Source: DASPXY01 sp038227745 (lineage in GTDB: Bacteria; Planctomycetota; Planctomycetia; Gemmatales; Gemmataceae). Taken from it: DNA of 6,644 nucleotides. The notes under the pieces are model-generated. The model was given only the letters and a program-made list of their open reading frames with translations. It did no database searches and was not told the DNA's origin. Shown one piece after another: positions 1 to 5,184 of the stretch (its first letter is position 1; each line of letters begins with the position of its first letter). The stretch is from contig JBBRPS010000589.1 of NCBI GenBank assembly GCA_038227745.1, positions 1 through 6,644 of the forward strand, in the 5' to 3' direction. Position numbers and translations under genes: made by a program.

Positions 1-91
1 CAGACGGAGTCCGACAGCGCGGGAGGACGCCCCCGTCTTGCGTCCGTTATCTCCAGCTGACAGAATAGGCGACGAGCTATAATCGGACAGT
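1..91. other. Probable end of an inserted element or recombined segment
   Basis: Reading the minus strand from 755 downwards, the TPR coding sequence is recognisable to the residues MAHHRLG (about 93-113). After that the frame stays open but gives residues (DCPIIARRLF...) that no longer follow the pattern seen at the same motif in the neighbouring kinase (MAHHRLGQAAEARQAL). The break falls at about 87-92. The base composition also changes, with A/T-rich words such as TATAAT and CAGAATAGG. This suggests the tip of an insertion sequence or a deletion junction. Only one end is in the window, so no inverted repeat or target duplication can be tested. Confidence 0.35.
57..83 (+). promoter_or_regulatory. 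Possible promoter pointing away from the left-hand segment
   Basis: A perfect TATAAT at 78-83 is preceded by CTGACA at 57-62 with a 15-bp spacer, shorter than the usual 17. It would fire to the right, antisense to the kinase remnant. Outward promoters are known near the ends of insertion sequences, which fits the position, but the short spacer and lack of a downstream plus-strand gene keep this tentative. Confidence 0.22.
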
Positions 92-755
92 CTCCTAGCC
101 GGTGGTGGGCCATGGCCAGGAAACACCAGTCCCAGACCCTGGGACGGTACACCTTCGCCGCCCCCTCGAAGCTCTGCACCGTCTCGTCGTAATGCCCGGC
201 CCGGTAGAGGGCTGCCCCCAGCGCGTACGCGTTACTGTGCCTGGCCGGAGCGGCGATCCGGGCCAGCGGGACGAGGCGGGCCATGTCGGGGAGTGCGTCC
301 CCCCGCAGCACACAGGCAGCGATCACGTTGAGGGCCACCGTGGAGTCCTTGGTCTTCTCGAAGCGCTCCATCATGGTCGCGCAGGTCTGCCGGTAGGCGC
401 CCACGTCGCCCGCTCCCAGGTGTGCGCTGGCCCGGAAGTACCAGAGATCCACGTCATCGGGTTCTAGCTCGCTTGCCCTGGCGAATTCGGCGGCCGCTGC
501 CGTCCACTGACGGGTGGCGACGCAGCAGTAGCCGCGGTTGCGGTGCGCCTCCAGGCGGATCTGCCGGTCGTGGGGGCGCAGTTTCAAGGCCTTGGTGTAT
601 TCGACTTCCGCCTGGGAGTTCCAGCGCAGACCAGCGAGAGACCGGGCGCGGAGAACGTACAGCCGGGGGTCGTCCGGCAGCGGAGAACCGTCGATCAGCG
701 CCAGGGCCTCGCCATGGTAGAACTGGCACTCCAACCAGTCCCACCAGGAGATGGG
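90..755 (-). pseudogene. Detached C-terminal TPR half of the Ser/Thr kinase
   Basis: Directly after the TAG at 758-756, the same reading frame continues without a stop for about 250 codons to the window edge. It begins PISWWDWLECQFYHGEALAL and carries TPR-like helices, for example EYTKALKLRPHDRQ and EFARASELEPDDVDLW, then GDVGAYRQTCATMMERF and FLAMAHHRLG. The last two copy motifs in the kinase itself (GDADGYRQVCRRMRERF and VLAMAHHRLG), so the piece is a second copy of the same repeat module. From memory, planctomycete kinases of this type run through the (M)PI.WWDW segment without a break, so I infer that this is the natural C-terminus cut off by a nonsense codon. Homology ends near 90, where another sequence replaces the 3' end. 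The nearest internal ATGs (374-372 and 371-369) lack a convincing ribosome-binding site. A separate TPR gene is possible but less likely, because the frame and spacing are continuous with the kinase. Confidence 0.65.
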
Positions 756-2933
756 CTAGGTGGCCGTCGCACCCAGATGATGCACCCAGTACTTTTCCCC
801 CTGGCCTTGGTACCTGTCCTGAGTCCACTGGTCGAGCGCCTTCGCCGCTGCGTCCAGGGCCTGCCGGGCCTCGGCTGCCTGGCCCAGCCGATGGTGCGCC
901 ATGGCAAGGACAGGATAGCTGATCGCCCGCAAGGTCCAATCGGGGTGTCCCACCAGCGATTCGTGCAACCGTCGGACCGCCGGCTCATACTCCCGGGCGC
1001 GGTAGTGGGCAATCCCAAGGAGGTACGGGCAATACCAGGATTTGGGGTCGTTGGCGACGGCGTTCCGTGCCAGTTCCACCAGCTGTGAAGCGTCGGCGTC
1101 GGCGTCCGGGGCCAGGACACAGGTACGGATCACTTCGCTGGCGAAAAACCCGTTCAGGGTTCCGCGAAAGCGCTCGCGCATCCTCCGGCAGACCTGTCGG
1201 TAGCCGTCGGCGTCGCCGACGTACAGGCGCAACAGGGCGTGGCGGTACCAGCGCGTGGTGGCGTCCGGTTCGCGCAGCTCCTGCTCTCGGGCAAAGTCGG
1301 CGGCGGCCAGGTCCCAGAGGCCAAGGCGGGCGTACAAATCACTCCGCTCGACCCAGACGGAGTCATGGTCCGGGCGCAATTGGATGGCTTTCGTAAAGGC
1401 GGCGTGGGCGTCGTCCCAGCGCTGCTCCTTGACATACCAGTGTCCCCGGTCCCGCAAGGCGTTGGCGGCCTTCAGCCGCTCGAGCCCCTGGCGAATCTTC
1501 TCGGCGCGTTCCTCGGCGACCTCTTGGGCCTTTTCGGCCCGGTCCTTCTCATCCTTGGTTCGTGCCTGTTCCTGTCGAATCCAGACGTTACTGACCGCCA
1601 AGGCGACCACCGCCAGCAGCATGACCAGCGCCAGCGCGGACGCCGTGGCGAACGCCCCCTTGTTTCGCCGAGCGAACTTGCGAAAGCGATACCACCCCGA
1701 CGGCGGACACGCCTGCACCGGCTCGTCATTCAAGTAGCGCTGCACGTCGTCGGCGACCCCGTTGGCGGTCTCGTAGCGGCGGTTGCGGTCCTTCTCCAGG
1801 GTCTTCATGACGATCCAGTCCAGCTCGCCGCGCACCAGCTTCGTCAGCTTGGCCGACTCCATGTGGCGCTGGGCCGAGATGGAGGCCAGCGCCGCTCCCG
1901 AGTCGCTCAGCCGGGTGCTCGGCTTGGGCGGCTCCTCCTCCCTGATCATGCGGAGAATCTCGCCATGGGCGGTCTCCTTGAGCCGCTTGTGCGTCAGCGG
2001 CGTACTGCCCGTCAGGAGTTCGTACAGCAGCACCCCCAGTGAGTAGATGTCGCTGCGGGTATCGACGCCCAGGGCGCTCATCTCCGCCTGCTCCGGCGAC
2101 ATATATTCCACCGTGCCGACCAGGGTGCCATACTGCGTGAACAGGGTCCGCTCGGTCAGTTTTTGCTCGGTTGCCTTGGCCACCCCGAAGTCGATCACCT
2201 TGGGCACCGGCGTGCCGTCGTAGAGTGTGACCATGACGTTCGACGGTTTGACGTCGCGGTGGATGATGCCCTTCTGATGGGCGTGCTGGATCGCCTGGCA
2301 GACCGGCACGAACAACTCCAGCCGCTCCCGTGGTGTCAGGCGGTTGTCGTCGCAGTACTTGGTGATGGGCACACCGTGAATCAACTCCATGACGAAATAG
2401 GGCCGGCCGGATTCCGTGGCCCCGGCGTCGAGGACGCGAGCGATGTTGATATGGTCCATCAGGGCGAGGGCTTGTCGCTCGGCCTCGAAGCGGGCGATGA
2501 CCTGGCGGCTGTCCATGCCGGGCTTGATGACTTTGAGTGCGACCTTGCGCTGCACGGGCCGGATCTGCTCGGCCATCCAGACCGTGCCCATGCCGCCCTC
2601 GCCGATTTGCTGGAGGAGTTTGTACGGTCCGATGACCCTTCCTGGCTCTTCGCGGGCGCTGCGCGGATTCGCAGACTTGGTGGCCAGCGCGTCCGCGCCG
2701 GCATTGTCACCGGGCTGGCCGGGTTGCGAGTTCATGGTCGCCCCCAGGTCGGGGGCGGGCTTCTCCAGAAAGCTGCCGGCATCTTCGTAGGCCTTGAGGA
2801 GTGCCTCGACCTGCTGCCGCAGCTGGGGCGCATCGGCACCAGCCTGGTCCAGGTAAGCTTCGCGCTCGGCCGCCGCTTCGATTTCGAGGGCGCGGTCGAA
2901 GACCGCCTTGACGCTCACGGGTTGCTTTTCCAT
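756..2933 (-). CDS. Transmembrane Ser/Thr protein kinase with TPR sensor region (probably truncated)
   Basis: Hanks-type Ser/Thr kinase, 725 residues, predicted to phosphorylate protein substrates from the cytoplasmic face of the inner membrane. Residues 1-60 form the helical segment common in planctomycete kinases (EAYLDQAGADAPQLRQQVEA, GSFLEKPA). The kinase domain spans about 102-400: glycine loop GEGGMG at 111-116, VALKVIK with Lys134, catalytic HRDVKPSN with Asp227, DFG at 248-250, MSPEQA at 278-283 and SDIYSLGVLLYELLTG. All catalytic residues are present, so activity is expected. One hydrophobic segment (about 427-450, SALALVMLLAVVALAVSNVW) is followed by a charged coiled coil (452-487) and TPR helices (AFTKAIQLRPDHDSVW). 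The ATG at 2933 is chosen because GAAGG lies 8 nt before it; an ATG at 2948 and a TTG at 2954 lack a site. The TAG at 756-758 seems premature, since homologous TPR coding follows in frame. The sigma factor gene lies upstream on the same strand, the usual planctomycete pairing. Confidence 0.93.
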   Translation of the reverse strand: MEKQPVSVKAVFDRALEIEAAAEREAYLDQAGADAPQLRQQVEALLKAYEDAGSFLEKPAPDLGATMNSQPGQPGDNAGADALATKSANPRSAREEPGRVIGPYKLLQQIGEGGMGTVWMAEQIRPVQRKVALKVIKPGMDSRQVIARFEAERQALALMDHINIARVLDAGATESGRPYFVMELIHGVPITKYCDDNRLTPRERLELFVPVCQAIQHAHQKGIIHRDVKPSNVMVTLYDGTPVPKVIDFGVAKATEQKLTERTLFTQYGTLVGTVEYMSPEQAEMSALGVDTRSDIYSLGVLLYELLTGSTPLTHKRLKETAHGEILRMIREEEPPKPSTRLSDSGAALASISAQRHMESAKLTKLVRGELDWIVMKTLEKDRNRRYETANGVADDVQRYLNDEPVQACPPSGWYRFRKFARRNKGAFATASALALVMLLAVVALAVSNVWIRQEQARTKDEKDRAEKAQEVAEERAEKIRQGLERLKAANALRDRGHWYVKEQRWDDAHAAFTKAIQLRPDHDSVWVERSDLYARLGLWDLAAADFAREQELREPDATTRWYRHALLRLYVGDADGYRQVCRRMRERFRGTLNGFFASEVIRTCVLAPDADADASQLVELARNAVANDPKSWYCPYLLGIAHYRAREYEPAVRRLHESLVGHPDWTLRAISYPVLAMAHHRLGQAAEARQALDAAAKALDQWTQDRYQGQGEKYWVHHLGATAT

Positions 2934-2941
2934 GGCACCAA

Positions 2942-2946
2942 CCTTC
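2942..2946 (-). promoter_or_regulatory. Ribosome-binding site of the kinase gene
   Basis: GAAGG on the minus strand, 8 nt before the ATG at 2933. It decides the start among three in-frame candidates (2933, 2948, 2954). It lies inside the old leader, 13 bp inside the edge of the inserted element, so the insertion left the translation signal intact. Confidence 0.5.
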
Positions 2947-2951
2947 ATGAA

Positions 2952-2959
2952 CAAGATTC
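2952..2959. repeat. Target-site duplication, kinase-side copy (CAAGATTC)
   Basis: CAAGATTC here is repeated identically at 3115-3122, immediately outside the two ends of the 155-bp miniature element. The match continues for G and T beyond the 8 bases because the element itself begins with GT and the right flank reads GT by chance. Confidence 0.75.
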
Positions 2960-3114
2960 GTAACCGCTCACCCGACTTCGGAAAGCGGACTTTATCGCGC
3001 AGGCCAAGGCGAATTATTCCGCCCGTAGCGTGAAGAATCAGGCACGATTCTTCGGATGTATTCCGAACTCAGGCGACCAATCCGGCACGCTTTCGGAATC
3101 GGGTGAACGGTTAC
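2960..3114. mobile_element. 155-bp miniature inverted-repeat element (MITE), IS66-like ends
   Basis: The left end reads GTAACCGCTCACCCGA (2960-2975) and the right end, on the opposite strand, GTAACCGTTCACCCGA (3114-3099). The similarity runs on to AAAGCG for about 28 columns with three mismatches and one gap. The element is flanked by a perfect 8-bp direct repeat, CAAGATTC. Ends of the form GTAA...TTAC and 8-bp duplications are hallmarks of IS66-family transposons, so this is probably a non-autonomous element moved by an IS66-type transposase. It has no coding capacity and no transposase is in the window. It sits 26 bp before the kinase start codon and separates the kinase from the sigma factor gene; without it and one repeat copy the gap would be about 84 bp. 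The near-perfect duplication points to a fairly recent insertion. Confidence 0.8.
3032..3067. repeat. Two overlapping palindromes inside the miniature element
   Basis: GAAGAATC (3032-3039) and GATTCTTC (3046-3053) form a perfect 8-bp inverted repeat with a 6-base spacer. It overlaps TTCGGA (3051-3056) and TCCGAA (3062-3067), 6-bp arms with a 5-base spacer. Neither is followed by a T-run on either strand, so a rho-independent terminator is not supported. Because they share bases at 3051-3053, the two hairpins would exclude one another in RNA. They could be part of the element's fold-back structure or affect readthrough from the sigma gene into the kinase gene. Confidence 0.5.
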
Positions 3115-3122
3115 CAAGATTC
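3115..3122. repeat. Target-site duplication, sigma-side copy (CAAGATTC)
   Basis: Identical to 2952-2959 and directly abutting the right inverted end of the miniature element. Removing 2960-3122 rebuilds a plausible uninterrupted leader between the sigma factor and kinase genes. Confidence 0.75.
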
Positions 3123-3180
3123 GTTGCCCTACTTACAGTGCGACGTCCGCGTGCGAAATGTGCCACGGAAATCCAGAAAT

Positions 3181-3753
3181 CTACTCGTTCACGTCGTCGT
3201 GCGGACTGAGTTGCTGATACAGCCAGGCTCGTGCGTAGGCCCAGTGGCGATTGGCCGTCCGCACCGAGATGCCCAGGGCCGCCGCGGTTTGCTCGATGGA
3301 GAGTCCCGCAAAATAGCGCAGTTTCACGACCTCCCCGACCGTGGCTTCTTCGCCGGCAAGCCGCTCCAGGGCTTCATCCAGGGCGAGCAGCTGCTCGGCC
3401 TTCTCCTCTTGCATGACATCCAGATTGTCCAGGTCCACGCGTTGGCGGTCCCCGCCGTGCCGCAGGCGCTGCTTGCGCCGGGCTTTCTCGACCAGAATTC
3501 GGCGCATGGCTTCCGCGGCCGCGGCAAAGAAATGTCCGCGACTGTTCCAGGGTTGAATCTCTTGGTCACCGAGGAGCCGAAGGTAAGCCTCGTGAACCAA
3601 GGCCGTGGCTTGAAGCGTCTGGCCGGGCGGTTCCTGGGCCATCCGCTGCGCTGCCAGCCGGCGCAGCTCGTCGTAGATCAGGGGCAGCAGCTGTTCAGCG
3701 GCGTGCGGGTCGCCTTGCTCGAGTGCGGACAGGATTCGGGTAACCTCGCTCAT
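3181..3753 (-). CDS. ECF-type RNA polymerase sigma factor (Sigma70_ECF family)
   Basis: A 190-residue alternative sigma factor that would direct RNA polymerase to a specific promoter set. Region 2 spans about 8-97: LLPLIYDELRRLAAQRM, then TLQATALVHEAYLRL, and the strongly typical RGHFFAAAAEAMRRILVEKA at 72-91. Region 4 with its helix-turn-helix is at about 123-184 (VVKLRYFAGLSIEQTAAALG, ISVRTANRHWAYARAWL). Length and motifs match the planctomycete ECF type encoded beside Ser/Thr kinases (the TIGR02999-like group). The ATG at 3753 is preferred because AGGTGA precedes it by 5 nt; an in-frame GTG at 3762 lies within that site and has none of its own. The kinase follows on the same strand, separated now by 247 bp, mostly the miniature element. 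No anti-sigma gene is visible. I infer that the kinase modulates the sigma factor, as proposed for such pairs. The gene looks intact. Confidence 0.94.
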   Translation of the reverse strand: MSEVTRILSALEQGDPHAAEQLLPLIYDELRRLAAQRMAQEPPGQTLQATALVHEAYLRLLGDQEIQPWNSRGHFFAAAAEAMRRILVEKARRKQRLRHGGDRQRVDLDNLDVMQEEKAEQLLALDEALERLAGEEATVGEVVKLRYFAGLSIEQTAAALGISVRTANRHWAYARAWLYQQLSPHDDVNE

Positions 3754-3758
3754 CGGCG

Positions 3759-3764
3759 TCACCT
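3759..3764 (-). promoter_or_regulatory. Ribosome-binding site that fixes the sigma factor start
   Basis: AGGTGA on the minus strand, 5 nt before the ATG at 3753. It overlaps the alternative GTG codon (3762-3760), which argues against starting there. Confidence 0.5.
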
Positions 3765-3813
3765 AAGCTGTTGAATGGCCCGGTCTTTTCCCCTCCCAAG
3801 GAGACCTCCGCTG

Positions 3814-3822
3814 AGTATACCA
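3814..3822 (-). promoter_or_regulatory. Extended -10 promoter for the sigma factor gene
   Basis: TGGTATACT on the minus strand fits the extended -10 pattern TGnTATAAT with one mismatch. No good -35 box lies at 17 bp, which is tolerable for extended -10 promoters of the housekeeping sigma factor. Transcription would start near 3807, leaving a leader of about 54 nt that contains the GC-rich palindrome GGAGGTCTCC (3801-3810). The call rests on one motif in a GC-rich stretch where such a word is uncommon. Confidence 0.45.
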
Positions 3823-3956
3823 GCCGCCGGCCCCCAACCCTCGACTTCTTCCGCACTCCGCTCGTCATCGAGCCGTCGCCAGGAGAGATCTCCCGCGACA
3901 CCGGGCGGCTCCCCGTCCGCCAGCCGAGGTGACCTGGCGAACTCCCTGGAACGACG

Positions 3957-3985
3957 CCGGCCCCGCGGTGCAACCGCGGGGCCGG
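3957..3985 (-). terminator. 13-bp GC hairpin, probable transcription terminator
   Basis: CCGGCCCCGCGGT (3957-3969), loop GCA, then ACCGCGGGGCCGG (3973-3985) form a perfect 13-bp stem. On the minus strand it starts 33 nt after the stop of the 4019-4234 frame and lies upstream of the sigma promoter, the right place to end that gene's transcript. There is no T-run on either side, so it would act without the classical U-tract; strong GC hairpins of this shape recur after genes in planctomycetes, as far as I recall. The rest of the gap 3823-4018 shows nothing else I can name. Confidence 0.5.
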
Positions 3986-4018
3986 GAATGATTCGGCCCA
4001 AGTTGCAAGCGGCAAACC

Positions 4019-4234
4019 TCAGGACACCGCGACCGCCGCGGCCGGCAGCCGCCCCTTCACCCCGTCCAGCCGCGCCCCGTTCACCGCCGGCGGCAGTCCG
4101 ACGAAGTCCGCCGGCGGGGCCTTGGCCCGTTCCGCCTTGAGGTACGCGTTCGGGTCGTGGTACAGCGCCCCCTCCGGCAGCCAGCGCCACAGCGGCCCCA
4201 GGTCCTTCTTCACCAGACCGAAAAGGAGACGCAT
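4019..4234 (-). CDS. Hypothetical protein, probably the 3' remnant of a broken gene
   Basis: A 71-residue frame ending in TGA at 4019-4021. The product is not recognised. It is amphipathic at the start (LLFGLVKKDLGPLWRWLPEG) and then contains YHDPNAYLKAERAKAPPADF and PPAVNGARLDGVKGRLPAAA, which read like the C-terminal end of a real protein rather than a shadow frame. The only ATG (4234-4232) touches the inverted end of the miniature element at 4235, has no convincing ribosome-binding site, and an in-frame stop lies 21 nt upstream inside the element. I infer that the element or a linked deletion removed the 5' part of the gene. A GC hairpin 33 nt after the stop supports this as a genuine gene end. 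No transmembrane segment or signal peptide is obvious. Confidence 0.45.
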   Translation of the reverse strand: MRLLFGLVKKDLGPLWRWLPEGALYHDPNAYLKAERAKAPPADFVGLPPAVNGARLDGVKGRLPAAAVAVS

Positions 4235-4398
4235 CCTATGCCGTTGAAGTTTTCAGGCGGATTCGGCCATAAGTGCCTTCCGGACAGCCGGTTAGCTACT
4301 GTGGTCGCTCGTGCGGACTCAGGACGCGAAAACCCTCGATTTCTCGGCGTTTTTCGCTATCCGCGACTCTGGGTCGCGGAAAAGTACAACGGCATAGG
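4235..4398. mobile_element. Second miniature inverted-repeat element (about 156-164 bp)
   Basis: The left end CCTATGCCGTTGAAGTTTTC (4235-4254) and the right end read on the opposite strand, CCTATGCCGTTGTACTTTTC (4398-4379), agree at 18 of 20 positions. The stretch between them has no coding capacity. If TA is the duplicated target (4237-4238 and 4395-4396), the element is 156 bp, begins TGCCGTTG, and entered the palindrome CCTAGG; TA duplication is typical of IS630/Tc1-mariner elements and of some IS5-group elements. No longer flanking direct repeat is seen. Inside is a perfect 7-bp hairpin, CCGCGAC/GTCGCGG (4361-4379), next to the right end. It is unrelated in sequence to the element at 2960-3114 and no partner transposase is in the window. 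Confidence 0.68.
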
Positions 4399-4726
4399 GC
4401 ACGGCCCGCTTTCCCACGCCTGGGAGCGGGAGATCGGCGGCGAGGGGTACGACTTCGCCGGCTGGAAGAAGGAACTCGGTCTGGCGGACGACCAGCTGCT
4501 GGACGACCGGAGGGTGAAGTGGCACGTCCTGGTTGGGCAGGCGTTCCTCGCCTGGCCGGACGGGGAGCTACACAAGAAGCTGGAGTCCTTCGAGGCGGGA
4601 ACCGCCTCACGGGTGCGGGCGTTCCTGTTGGGCCGATACCACGTCCCCTACCTCCCCCGCCTCCTCGACAGCGACGTGGACGTGGACCGGGCCGACTTCC
4701 TCCGGCGAGACAGCCAGCAGACCACG
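4397..4726 (+). pseudogene. Internal fragment of an HD-domain phosphohydrolase
   Basis: The plus strand encodes GHGPLSHAWEREIGGEGYDF at the start and ends SDVDVDRADFLRRDSQQT, with KWHVLVGQAFLAWPDGELHK between. These are the conserved blocks that follow the HD dyad in COG1078/SAMHD1-like phosphohydrolases (pattern LHDIGHGPLSH ... DVDRxDxLxRD), enzymes that typically act on nucleotides. The fragment is about 110 codons of a protein normally several times longer. The 5' part, including the metal-binding HD residues, is missing: directly before GHGP lies the miniature element, giving YNG where HD should be. The 3' part is missing too: after QQT (about 4723) the sequence turns into the antisense of a membrane-protein gene. 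There is no start codon or ribosome-binding site of its own. It cannot make an active enzyme. Confidence 0.7.
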
Positions 4727-4959
4727 CCCGCGAACAGCACGCCGTTGACCCAGGCCAGCGAGCCGTGGCGGGCGGTGGTCTGGCACACGAAGGCGTCGTT
4801 GCCCGAGGCGAACGGCCACGACTGGTCCAGCAGGCCGATGGCCTTGGCCCGGTCCAGCACGTTGGTGGTAAAGACCAGGCTCAGCCAGGCCGCCCAGAAC
4901 AGCAGCAGGGCACGCTTCAGGACGGGTGCGTTGATCGTCTTCTTCTCATGGAACGGCAT
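4648..4959 (-). CDS. Small membrane protein with a chimeric, truncated C-terminus
   Basis: 103 residues. Starts MPFHEKKTINAPVLKRALLL; first membrane segment about 16-35 (RALLLFWAAWLSLVFTTNVL), then RAKAIGLLDQSWPFASGN, and a second membrane segment about 68-83 (LAWVNGVLFAGVVCWL). The pattern (W..W..VF.TN, SGN, W.N..LFAGV..W) resembles a family of unannotated small membrane proteins that I recall from planctomycetes; function unknown. After residue 82-83 the frame enters the antisense of the HD-domain fragment and reads SRRRKSARSTSTSLSRRRGR to a TGA at 4648, so the original C-terminus, probably with further membrane helices, has been replaced. The ATG at 4959 is the first codon of the conserved region and has only a weak GAGA upstream. 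The gene is divergent from the DUF2330 gene across 225 bp. Whether it is still expressed is unknown. Confidence 0.6.
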   Translation of the reverse strand: MPFHEKKTINAPVLKRALLLFWAAWLSLVFTTNVLDRAKAIGLLDQSWPFASGNDAFVCQTTARHGSLAWVNGVLFAGVVCWLSRRRKSARSTSTSLSRRRGR

Positions 4960-5099
4960 GCATGTTCTCTGCCTGACGCGAGCGACCAGGCCAGGAATGA
5001 CTTGCCCGCGGACGCGAGACCGACGGGGCGATGGATCCTCGCGTCGCGTGGGCCTGAGTCTCCGCGGGGTGGTGTTGACGCCACGCTTCCGCTTTCTCG

Positions 5100-5129
5100 T
5101 TGTCAGGCGGTGTTCCGGTCGCTTACACT
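5100..5129 (+). promoter_or_regulatory. Promoter of the DUF2330 gene
   Basis: TTGTCA (5100-5105) and TACACT (5124-5129) with an 18-bp spacer make a reasonable sigma-70 type promoter. Transcription would start near 5136, leaving a leader of about 49 nt before the ATG at 5185. A second TTGACG at about 5079-5084 has no matching -10 box. The remainder of the divergent gap 4960-5099 shows nothing else clear. Confidence 0.45.
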
Positions 5130-5142
5130 CATCAGCGACCGG
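5115..5142 (+). promoter_or_regulatory. Perfect inverted repeat enclosing the -10 box
   Basis: CCGGTCGC (5115-5122) and GCGACCGG (5135-5142) are perfect 8-bp arms around a 12-base spacer that contains the proposed -10 box TACACT. The arrangement suits a dimeric repressor covering the start site. A hairpin is the other reading, but if transcription starts near 5136 only one arm would be in the RNA. No regulator gene is adjacent. Confidence 0.4.
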
Positions 5143-5184
5143 GCGGGAATCCCTCCGGCCCTCCTCACGACAGAGAGACCCCCC

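Noticed and set aside
1239..2963. Two long plus-strand frames (1239-2042, 2163-2963) antisense to the kinase
   Set aside because: They mirror the high GC third positions of the kinase gene and have no recognisable motif, and the kinase on the other strand is certain.
3032..3053. Rho-independent terminator between sigma factor and kinase
   Set aside because: The 8-bp stem is A/T-containing and no T-run follows on either strand. It lies inside the miniature element and is better explained as part of that.
3103..3774. Plus-strand frame of 223 codons over the sigma factor gene
   Set aside because: It is antisense to a clear sigma factor, with no motif or ribosome-binding site.
4273..5184. Upstream extension of the DUF2330 frame, giving a 671-residue protein
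   Set aside because: The extension translates the miniature element and the two remnants in a wrong frame (Arg/Gly-rich). The signal peptide directly after the ATG at 5185 shows the true start.
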